From contig JBITNC010000001.1 in assembly GCA_050084985.1 (NCBI GenBank), forward strand, positions 199,950,001 to 200,014,000: a stretch of 64,000 nucleotides of DNA, read 5' to 3'. A program made the translations under genes and the position numbers. The number at the start of each line of letters is the position of its first letter. Position 1 is the first letter of the stretch. The notes below the pieces were generated by a model, which saw only the letters and a program-made list of their open reading frames with translations, searched no databases and was not told the origin of the DNA. Shown piece after piece: positions 34,656 to 45,029 of the stretch. The stretch is from Nageia nagi (Eukaryota > Pinophyta).

Positions 34656-34828
34656 AGAAGGATTATATTTTGGTAATGAGTTCTTTCCCAAATCTTGTTA
34701 TATTTTGGAATCAATATCAAACATACAAATAACCTTGATTTGCAAATTTGTTAATAAGACCCTTGGGGATCTTATACTTTTTGAAAATGGTCAAGCTTTT
34801 TTCCTACCATGCATGCTAAAAAAATAAT

Positions 34829-35545
34829 TGTTGATCGAGATTATGTAATGTGAAATATCATATGAATTACAACTGATCAAGTATTTTCAATGTCTAGTTT
34901 AAAGGTCGATGTCTTATCTATTGGACCTGACTATCCTCACAAGTAGATCTTCTACATTACTTTTAAGAAGGTAGGGTGCTGGAAAGAAATAAAAGATAAG
35001 AGTGCAATAAAGTGAATAATATAAAGTTCCTTAACCAATTTGTGCTTCCTAAAAGGAATGGTTGGAAGGATAATCAAACCAAAAACCATAAATCAATATC
35101 ACCTATATTAGCAATACTAGCTAGATATGACATAAACAACCACTAATTCAACATTACACCATGAAGTCATGAAGCATACACTAAAGCATACAAAATTATT
35201 TAAGCTCATACTTGATCAAATAATTGAGAAAAGGGTGAACATGTCATACTTGTATTCATAAAATAACTTTAGCAACATTGTAGAGTGAAAAAACTTAAAT
35301 GTCTTATCCTTATCATATCAAAAATGCCTCTATTTATAGGCCAAAATTTTGTAACATATCTTAAAGTATTCACTATTACTTAACTATAATTAAAAACCAT
35401 TAGTTGATTACATTCAAAAGAAACTATAACTAATCCTTAGAGGGTTTTTTGCAGCATTGCATTATTCCCCTCATGCCCCCTACATGTTCTAGTTATATTG
35501 GGAATAATATGTGAGTCTTTAGTTCTTCAAACTGACCTCTTATTT
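34829..35545 (-). repeat. Partial element A LTR, array copy 4, with TATA box
   Basis: TGTTGATCGAG terminus intact; TATAAATAG on the minus strand at 35330-35339. The candidate primer site reads GCATGC with a changed edge. Confidence 0.75.
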
Positions 35546-37081
35546 AGTGCCTCAAAATTAGCCTAAATCTATTAGTTAGTGCCCCAAAAGTAGCTTTTAG
35601 TGTTAATTTTTAGGATTTTCCAATAAGTAGACTTTAATATCTTTTGTTGTAGAATTTGTTTAGGGGAATACATTTGAGAGCACCTTAGTTCATGTTAACT
35701 GGGCTTATATGCCAAGTTTGGCTAGGATCCAAGGAACTTTCTATTTTAAGAAACTTTCTATCTTTAGAAACTTTATATTTTTAGTAGCTTCCTAGTTTCC
35801 AATTGATTGGTTATTTTTTCTTATTAGACTTTTCTTCTTTCTATATTAGCTATTGTAAAAAACCTAAAAAGGTAGTGTAGATTTAGAAGAATAAAGAATT
35901 GCTATTGTGAATTTTATTCTTCCATTGATTTTCATGTTGTGTAAATTGATTATTTTTTAGATTTATTTTAATATTTTGCAGGAATTTGCACCATATTTGG
36001 TCATGAATTTTAAAATTTTATGATTTATTGATGATTAGCTCATCAAAACAAGCAACTTTACTTTTTGAACCATCTCGATCTGAGCTCTTGAGGTATGATT
36101 TTATGCAAGGTGTCCATACTTTAGCTGTGAAGTGTTTCACAAAATGTCTCTTTAAAATGTGATGGTGTGGCATATTTTATATTATTGAAAGATAGGAATA
36201 TATGCTATCATATGGCATGATTTATAAAAAAATCATCTTTATTAAAATTAAGTGGCACAACAAAATAACGACATTTTGGAGGTATACATGTAAATAGAAA
36301 TGGTCGGCAAACTTATCGAGTTTCTTAAAAAGAATATAGAAGTGTTTTATTTTTCTTTAAGAGAAGTGCAAGAGTCAGTTACTTTTTAAAAAAAGGAGAA
36401 AATAACTTTATAACAAGAAGGATTTACAAAAATAAATGGTTTTTTTTTCTCTCAAGCAAAGAATGAAAAAGAGATAGTGAAGGGTGTCTCACAATTTTGG
36501 CTATAACTTTTGATTTGTGACTCTATTTGAGCTCATTGTTTTTAAAGACCATGCAGAATTTGAATATCTATAATATCATTATCTATCACATGGAATACAT
36601 CATTGAGAGATAAAAACATCATCTTGTTGTATGTGCAAGGAATCAATTTTCAGGTTGTTGGAGTGTAGTGGGATTAAGATAGTTAGTGTGAGAAGAGATT
36701 GAAGTTGAGAAAGACCATTTAGGATATTTAGGAATTGGATTCATTTTTGTTACATATTTAAAGTTCTTGTCAAGTGGGTGCTTAACAATTAGGGTAAAAA
36801 CTCCATGTAGTGGGTACATTAAAATATTTGGTTAGTTGGTGCCATCCTCATAGTGGGTGCTATAGAAATTTGTAAAATTCCATTCATTTTATTTTCAACT
36901 AGATTTGGGTGGGATCCCAAGCATTCCATCGGTACAATGATTTTTTCAACATCAAGTTTTCACTATAAATCTTATGTTATGTGATGCATATTTTTATGAA
37001 TGTGTTTGATTGATATATTTTTATAGTTTGTTAAAGTTTTAATTCACACTGATTCACCCCCCCTTTTAGTGTCACACATAG

Positions 37082-37993
37082 TTCAACATTATAGAGTTTC
37101 TAGCAAATAACTAAGCATCCCTACATATCTCTTCCAAGGAAGGTGCAAATAAAGTAGGATGTTGGGCCTCCTTATGAAATGTAACATATAGAGTAAAAGG
37201 ATATGTGATCTAACTTGGGATATTTTTTATCATGATGAGTAAAGCTTTAATTATTTTTTCTACTATATATAATTATGGGAATTTTGTTTCTCTATATATT
37301 TCTATTTTCAACTATATATCATATGTAAAATCCCTTATAAAATACATATATATAATGAATGCTATGGGTTTTACTTTGAGATTCGACTCCATGTCTTACT
37401 GAAATAGATATTGAAGTATGTGATGGATTCATATACATACCTCTATATGGTAGTAAAGTGTATGAATAGGGAATAAAAATCTTTATTTTCATCAAATTAT
37501 TTGATGAAGGGCTCCATGTGATATCTCCATGTAGTAATAGATTTGTCTGGTAGACATTGATACCATTCTAATATCTTTTCTTTGAAAGACTATGCTAGGA
37601 ACCTCACCATTATGCTCTCTTTGGTGATATTATATTTATTTCTTGTAGTAATTATGTCAAGATAATGCTCATAATTCATCTTCCTAGTACCATCATAACA
37701 CGAAGGGGATTTAGAGCATTTGATGGAATAACCATTGAATTTATCAAGTTCAAGGGACTAACACTATTCTATTCTAGATATATATGAGTTTCTTCTTGAG
37801 AATCTATTATTGATATTGTATTGAACATCAATAATAATGTTCGAGCAAGAGGTTTTACTATAACAAGGATATCAATCAAATACTTAGTCATTCTAGTAGT
37901 GTTCTTCCCTTTTAGGTCAAGTTCATAGAATTCAATAAGATTATTTCTTGCCTTAGCTTGAGTTCTTATAAATATTAACTCAATTTGTGCTTA
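37082..37993 (-). pseudogene. gag N-terminal half, array copy 5
   Basis: Same gag segment, with the most substitutions in the FTHDM region and a small deletion before the GTTTTACTTTGAG site. No open stretch above about 60 codons. Shares AAGTGTAT with copy 3 and CCATGTGAT with copy 4. Confidence 0.65.
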
Positions 37994-38154
37994 ATAAAGA
38001 AATGAATTCTTTCACAAAGTTTATTATATTTGGGAATGAATCTCAAGCATACAACTAACCTTGATTTGCAAAGTTACTAATAAGACCCTTGGGGATCTTA
38101 TACTTTTTGAAAATGGTCAAGCATTTTTTCTACCAAGCATGCCAAAATAATAAT

Positions 38155-38848
38155 TATTGATTGAGATTGTGTAATGTGAAATATCATGTGAATTACAATC
38201 GATTAAGTTTTTTCAATGTATATTTTAAAGGTTTATGCCCTATCTATTGGATTTGACTATCCTCAAGGGTAGATCTTCTACATTACTTTTAAGAAGGTAG
38301 GGTGCTAGAAAGAAATAATAGATAAAAGTGCATGAGAGTGAATAGTATAAAGTTCCTTGACTAATGTGTGCTTCCTAAAAGGAATGGTTGGAAGGATAAC
38401 CAAACTAACAACCATAAATCAATATCGCCTATATTGGCAATACTAGCTAGATATGACATTATACCATGAAGTCATGAAGCATACACTAAAGCATACAAAA
38501 TTATTTAAGCTCATACTTGATCAAATAATTGATAAAAGGGTAAGCATGTCATACTTTTATTTATAAAATAACTTTAGCAATATTATAGAGGGAAAACACT
38601 TAAATGTTTGACCCTTATCATATCAAAAATGCCTCTATTTATAGGCTAAAACTTTGTAACATATTTAAAAGTATTCACTATTACTTAACTACAACTAACA
38701 ACCATAAGTTAGTTACATTAAAAAAAAATTAAAACTAATCTTAGAGGCTTTTTTGGAGCACTACATTATTCCCCTCATGCCCCTTGCATGGTATAGTTAT
38801 ATTGGGAATCATATGTGACTATTTAGTCCCTCAAACTGAGCTCTCATT
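38155..38848 (-). repeat. Partial element A LTR, array copy 5, with TATA box
   Basis: TATTGATTGAG terminus; TATAAATAG kept at 38636-38645 on the minus strand. About 20 bp shorter than the other copies. Confidence 0.75.
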
Positions 38849-40443
38849 TAGTGCCCTAAAATTAGCCTAAATCCATCATTTAGTGCCCCAAAATTAGCTC
38901 TTAGTGTGAGTTTTCAAGATTTTCCAATAAGTATACTTAAATATATTTTTTTGTAGAATTTTTTTAGGAGAATAAATTAGGGAGCTCCTTAGTCCATATT
39001 AACTAGGCTTTTATGTTGAGTTTTGTTAAGATCTGAGGAACTTTCTATTTTTAAAAACTTTCTATCTTAAGAAACTTTCTATTTTTAGTAACTTCCTAGT
39101 TTCTAATCAGTTGGTTATTTTTTCTAATTATACTTTTCTTCTTTCTATATTATCTATTGTAAAAAAACCTAAAAAGCTAGTGTAGATTCAAAAGAATAAA
39201 GAATTGTTGTTGTGAATTTTATTCTTCCATTGATTTTCATGTTGTGTAAATTGATTTTTTTTATATTTGTTTTAATATCTTACAAACATTTGCACCATAT
39301 TTGGTCCCAAATTTTAAAATCTAATGATTTATTAATGATTAGCTCATCAAAATGAGCCACTTTTATTTTTGAACCATCTCGATCTGAGCTTCTAAGGTAT
39401 GATTTTGTGCAAGGTGTCCATACGTTAACCATGAAGTGTTTCACAAAATGTCTCTTTAAAATGTGATGGTGTGGCATATTTTATATTATTGAAAGATATT
39501 AATATATGCTATCATATGGTACAATTTATATAAAAAAAAATCATCTTTATTAAAATTAAGTGGCACAACAAAATAACGATATTTTGGAGGTATACATGTA
39601 ATTAGAAATGGCCAACAAACTTTTTGAGTTTCTTAAAGAGAATATAGAGGTGTTTTATTTTTCTATAAGACAAGTGCAAGAGTTGGTTAATTTTAAAAAA
39701 AAAAGGAGAAAATATCTTTATAAGAAGAAGGAATTATAAAAAGAAGTGGTTTTTTTTCTCTTAAGCAAAGAGTTAAAAAGAGATAATGAAGGGTGTCTCA
39801 TGATTTTCACTATAACTTTTGATTTGTGACTCTATTTAAGCCCATTTATTTTCCAAAGCATGTAGAATTTTAATATCTATAAGGTCATGTATCCCATGGA
39901 AGATATCATTAAGAGCTAAAATAATCATCTTATGGTACAAATTTGTAATTTTTTTAGGATTTTTATTGAGCTTGTGGAAAATAATTTTGTTATGTGTGCA
40001 GAGAATCAACTTTCAGGTTGTTGAAGTGTAGTGGGATTGAGATAGTTAGTATGAGAAGAAATTTTAAGATGAGCAATACCATTTAGGGTCTTTAGGAATT
40101 GGATTCATTTTTTCTACATCTTTGAGATCTTGTAAGTGGGTGCTTAGCAATCAGGGTCGAAACTCTATGCAATGGGTGGAGAAAAATATTTGGCTAGTTG
40201 GTGCCATCCTTGTAGTGGGTACTCCAAAAATTTGTAAAATTCGATCCATTTTATTTTCAACTAGATTTGGGTGGGATCCCAAGTAGTCCAATGGTACAAT
40301 GATTTTTCCAACATCAAATTTCCACTATAAATCTTTTTTTATGTGATGCATGCTTTTGTGAGTGTGTTTGATTGTTGGATTTTTATAGTTGGTTAAAATT
40401 TTAATTCACATTGATATACCCCACCCTCTCAATGTCACACATA

Positions 40444-41360
40444 GTTCAACATTATAGAGTTTCTAGCAAATAACTAAGAAGCCCTAGATATCTCTTTTAA
40501 AGAAGGTGTAGATAAAGCAATATATTGGGTCTCCTTAGGAAATGTAATATATGGAGTAAAAGGAGATGTGATCTGACATGGGAGCTTTTTGATCATGATG
40601 AGCGAAGCTTCAATTATTGTAGCAACTCTATATAATTATGGGAATGTTGTTTCTCTATATATTTCTATTTTCAACATCATATCATGTGTAAAAGCCCTTA
40701 TAAAATACATATATGTAATGAATGTTAGGGGTTTTACTTGGGTTGAGATTCTAATCCATGTCTTACCAAAATATATATTAAATTATGTGATGATTTCTTA
40801 TAGATACCTCTACATGGTAGTAAAGTTTATAAATAGGGAATAATAATCTTTAGTTTCATCAAATTCTATGATGAAGGGTTCAATGAGATATCTCCATTTA
40901 GTAATAGATTTATCTGGTAGACATTGATACCAGTCTAATATATTTTCTTTGAAAGACTATGCTAGGATCCTCACCATTACATTGTCTTTGGTGATGTTAT
41001 ATTTATTTCTTGTAGTAATTATCTCAAGACAATGCTCATAAGTCATCTTTCCCATACCATCATAAGCTGGAGGGACTTTAGAGCAATTGATGGAATTACC
41101 ATTGAATTTATCAAGTTCAAGGGACTAACAATATTCTATTCTAGATAGATATGAGTTTCTTCTTGAGAATCTATTATTGATATTACATTGAACAGTGATA
41201 GCAAAGTTCAATCAATACATTTACTAGAATGGGGATATCAATCAAATACTTAGTCCTTCCAATGTGTTCTTTTATTTTAGGTCAAGTTCATAGAATTCAA
41301 TAATATTCTTTCTTGCCTTAGCTTGAGTTCTAGTAAATATGAACTCAATTTATGCTTAAG
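40444..41360 (-). pseudogene. gag N-terminal half, array copy 6
   Basis: The copy adjacent to the complete 5' LTR, hence the one in the canonical LTR-leader-gag position. Blocks as in the other copies (YEH, FIKEF, FTHDM), broken by stops. It shares CTCTACATGGTAGTAAAGTTTA with copy 1 apart from single bases. Confidence 0.65.
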
Positions 41361-41512
41361 AAGGATTATATTTTGGTAATGAGTTCTTTCCCAAATCTTG
41401 TTATATTTGGGAATGAATCTCGAGCATATGACTAACCTTGATTTGCAAATTTGGTAATAAGACCCTTGGGGATATTATACTTTTTTAAAATGGTCAAGCT
41501 TTTTTCCTACTA

Positions 41513-41521
41513 GGCATGCCA
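41513..41521 (-). other. Candidate primer-binding site of element A
   Basis: On the minus strand TGGCATGCC lies 10 nt past the GATCAACA end of the 5' LTR. A TGG start fits pairing with a tRNA 3' CCA. The same motif lies 17 nt past the LTR end in element B (55539-55547) and recurs at each array copy. The tRNA was not identified. Confidence 0.4.
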
Positions 41522-41531
41522 AAAAAATAAT

Positions 41532-43091
41532 TGTTGATCAAGATTGTGTAATGTGAAATATCATGTGAATTACAACCAATCAAGTATTTTCAATGTCTAG
41601 TTTAAAGGTTTATGCCTTATCTATTGGACCTGACTATCCTCAAGGGTAGATATTTTGTATTACTTTTAAGAAAGTAGGGTGCTAGAAAGAAATAAAAGAT
41701 AAGAGTGTAGGAAAGTGAATAATATAAAGTTCCTTAACCAATGTGCACTTCCTAAAAGGAATATTTGGAAGGATAATCAAACTAAAAACCATAAATCAAT
41801 ATCACCTATATTAGCAATACCAGGTAGATATGACATAAACAACCATTAATTCAACATTATACCATGAATTCATGAAGCATACACTAAAGCATACAAAATT
41901 ATTTAAGCTCATACTTGATCACAAATTTGAGAAAAGGGTAAACATGTCATGCTTGTATTCACAAAATAACTTTAACAATATTATAGTGGAAAACACTTAA
42001 ATGTCTTACCCTTATCACATCAAAAATGCCTCTATTTATAGGCCAAAACTTTGTAACATATCTAAAAGTATTCACTATTACTGAACTATAACTAATAACC
42101 ATTGGTTAGTTACATTCAAAAGAAACTACAACTAATCCTTAGAGGTTTTTTTGGAGCACTACATTATTCTTCTCATGCCCCTTGCATGGTATAGTTATAT
42201 TGGGAATCATATGTGAGTGTTTAGTCCCTTAAACTGAGCTCTCATTGGCTTCTAGTAATGTAAGTACACCTCATGCATGAAATATCATCTAGAGGCCTTT
42301 CATTAGGTGAGTTGATTAAACTCTCAATCCCTTAGTATCATCATTAGGCTATAAGAATAAAGATATAATATATATATTAAAACTATCAAATCAATAGGAC
42401 CTATCTATATTGGTGTGATGTTGTTGCCATCAAACTATAACTAACTCCCCTAAAATGAGCACTATTATGCTTCTTCTTCCTTGAATATCATTATTAAGTA
42501 AATAATTGGTGCTTTGGGTGTTTGAATGCTATTCTTACTCCTTGTTTACCTTTTACCAATAGTTGGAATTAAAATTGCTAACATCATTCACTTCTTTGAC
42601 TGAAACCAATATAAAGAATGGATGATGTAATATTTGCTAATGTCAACCATTAATTTTACTTAAGTCTTTTACATTCCTTCACTTTCTAAGTGCCTTCCTT
42701 GCTTGTGATGATGTCACCTAGTATGGATTATCAATCTTAGGCTATTTCCTAGCCATCTTTGAACATGCTAACATCATGCACCAACTTAATTATATTTTTC
42801 TATCTCCTTTCCTTTCTTTACATTTTTTTGGTGGATAACATGCATGATGCTAATTTCATTCACTCAGCCCTACTGGTATTAGAGTTTTTTATCTCTCCTT
42901 TATATTTTGATGACATCATTTATTGATTCTAGAGTATTTTGATCATCCTTTCTTGAGATATTTTAACAAATTATAAAGCTATCAAATTTGAAATACTTAT
43001 ACTCTAATCCTTTCTAGGACATCTGAAGGAATGTTTGATAAACTATGGAACACCAATTGGGGATATGATAAAAAAATATATAAAATATAAG
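41532..43091 (-). repeat. 5' LTR of element A, main part
   Basis: This LTR runs from TGTTGATCAAG at 41532 to 43091, where element B interrupts it; the last 26 bp are at 57495-57520. Its distal part (42240-43091) aligns with the 3' LTR at 2650-3490. A TATAAATAG box (minus strand, 42032-42041) would drive transcription toward the array. Confidence 0.8.
42032..42041 (-). promoter_or_regulatory. TATA box of element A's 5' LTR
   Basis: Minus-strand TATAAATAGAGG within GCC-flanked sequence, about 500 bp upstream of the LTR end. The same box is kept in array copies 3, 4 and 5 and lost in copies 1 and 2. Confidence 0.55.
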
Positions 43092-45000
43092 TGTTGATCA
43101 ATATAATGTAACCTCAAGGATTTGGTTTGTTCATGTTCTACATTGCTTGCAATAGTAGCATCCTTGAAAAAGTAGAAATTGGTTGTGTAATGCACTTGTG
43201 GGGATTTTTTGCTCAATCTCCAGGTTATAGGTTGGTTCCTAGCTATGACTAAGGTCAAAAGTAACTAGAAAGAGATAAAAAGCTAAGAGTAATAGGAAAG
43301 AAATGAAAAAAGAAATTAAAAAGAGGAAAATGAAACTAATTAGATTAGGCATTACTATATAGGAAGCAATCCATTTCTAAAAATAAGAATACATTAACTA
43401 TCTCACCCTTGGGGTCTTGCAATCATAATGCACAATCATAATTAAAGATAATGTTTCACACATAATGCTTACAATCATAATGACAGCCACAAAATAAAGA
43501 GGAAAAAATATCATTGTATTGTATTATCACATATGAAAGCACTTCATACATTGGGCAACTTTGCTAAAATGTTTGACCTTTTAGACCTTTAACAGTCCAC
43601 TATTTATATGAATATATTTATAATTAGATGGTTTTCCATAATTAATTCTCTTAATTACCCTATTGATTTAAGAATAGAACAAAGAACTATTTACAAATGT
43701 ACAATTTCTAATTAATAACTATGCTAAATTACATAGTGATTTAGTACAATTAATGCCATCATCTAGGAATTTGTAGACTTTGGACTTCTGTACTTTCTTA
43801 GCTATAATATTTCTAATATTTATTTGACTACATCCTATTGCAACTATAGTTGATTATTGAGGTAATGTCCACCAACTTGATTGTATGATTTATTCTTGTG
43901 CTCTTTCAGTAGTGATCTATTTCTTTGCAACCATTTATGTAGATTACTGTAGCTTTGGGTTATAAGAACTATTAGGAAAATAAAAGAAATTATATTGAAC
44001 CCTATGTAAAATTTGCTAATATCACATGGAAATGAGTCAAAGTTGACACATTGACAAAGTCTAGGGTCAAACACTCTTGATTAAGTGGACCTGGGTGTTC
44101 CCCTTATCTCATAGTTATCCTTTCAAGTTAGCAGGTCTTACTTGCTCTTATGAGTTCTATTAGATGTTCGAGAATCATATTATAATCCCTCAATTTTTAA
44201 TAAAATGTATGACATCATTGCTTAAAATTAGTGAGCTCTATAGAAGAAACTTTTTGAAATATCTTTTATTGCTTGGTTCTTCAATATTACCCATTGATGT
44301 TTTAGCTCAATGCTCATTGATTTTGGATGTACAGAATAACTTTTCTTTTGGAAATATGTGGGCTTTAGAACATCTCTCGCTAATAGTTTTGACTCAGTAA
44401 TGACTTGTATTTACAACATTTACCAGAAAGATCACCTAGATCTTCAAGACTTTGAATATTTCAAATTTGAACTTCTATAAGACCTAGATTTTGACTTAGA
44501 CTTTTACTTCCCTTACATATTACACTACTTCCCAAATATGACTAAGACACAACAAAATTGTCTATTAGCCTCATACCTATGTACAATTATTGGTGAAAGC
44601 TCAATTATATTCAATAAACCCTTGAGACCTATTTACCTAATATTCACTCAATAATAAGATATAGAAAAGACTTAGCTAGCTTAAAAAGGTAGACACTCAT
44701 CCTGGATCTAATCCAAATGACTAGATAAACAATGATCACCCTGAACAAAATGGCAATTTTCACTAACATGTATAACATTAAGACTTGACAATGTAAACAT
44801 GACCCGAAGTTTCCTAGTCTTAACAAAACTTTGACAAAAATGACTAAGTATAAAGACTATACATTTATTTCAATATTTATAAGAGAATGAAAGGGGAGTA
44901 AGAATTGAAAATATAGATTTTATTAAAAAAAAAAAAAAGAATCAAAGAAGAGTAGAATATTAACCTATTTACAAAGTGTGATTCTAAAATAATAATATTC
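43092..45000 (-). repeat. 3' LTR of element B
   Basis: About 1.9 kb aligned with 55565-57494 along its whole length, for example ATGTTTCACACATAATGCTTACAA-type blocks near 43450 and 55930 and TGTATTGTATTATCACATATG near 43517 and 55990. The inner boundary near 45000 is approximate because the LTR start is mutated. Confidence 0.8.
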
Positions 45001-45029
45001 TTTTGGCAGCTCTCAAGGTCTTAGCCTAT

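Larger units (their letters stand above)
32204..35559. repeat. Array unit 4
   Basis: Its leader/LTR half pairs with unit 1 (CTCACAAGTAGATC, ACCAAAAACC, GATGTCTTATCTATTGG). Its insertion half groups with units 5 and 6 (GTATGATTTT, TTTTTCTAATTAG). One GAAACTTTCTA repeat block is missing near 32395. Confidence 0.85.
35560..38863. repeat. Array unit 5
   Basis: The shortest unit, with an internal deletion near 36620 (about 60 bp, the GGTTTTTATTAAGCTTATGG region) and another near 38456 removing part of the LTR next to ACATTATACCATG. The leader/LTR half pairs with unit 2. Confidence 0.85.
22199..42248. repeat. Six-copy tandem array of a 3.34-kb retroelement-derived unit
   Basis: The marker AGCCTAAATCCATCATT and the sequence following it recur at 22199, 25541, 32204, 35560 and 38864; the copy beginning near 28847 lacks the marker but keeps the rest. 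Spacing is 3.30-3.39 kb. Every copy has the same order on the plus strand: insertion-derived half (about 1.5 kb), gag N-terminal half (0.93 kb, minus strand), leader, candidate primer site, and about 0.7 kb of element A LTR ending GAGCTCTCATT. Copies look about 85-90 percent alike. The last copy continues into the full 5' LTR at 42249, and the first joins the undivided insertion at 22198, so the array arose within element A. It is not a satellite of simple monomers. Confidence 0.9.
38864..42248. repeat. Array unit 6
   Basis: The last unit. Its LTR part is not cut at the unit junction but continues (CTCTCATTGGCTTCTAG) into the rest of element A's 5' LTR. This shows which edge of the array is ancestral. 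The leader pairs with unit 3 (GATATTTTGTATTAC, AGAGTGTAGGAAAG). Confidence 0.85.

Noticed and set aside
40589-40843. 84-codon plus-strand frame in array copy 6
   Set aside because: Antisense to the gag segment and not open in the other five copies.
22199-42248. Centromeric satellite
   Set aside because: The unit is 3.3 kb with identifiable retroelement parts and only six copies, embedded in one element. Nothing points to centromere function.
22199-42248. Six separate element insertions
   Set aside because: Each copy has identical breakpoints in both the LTR and the insertion and no target duplications between copies, so tandem duplication explains it.
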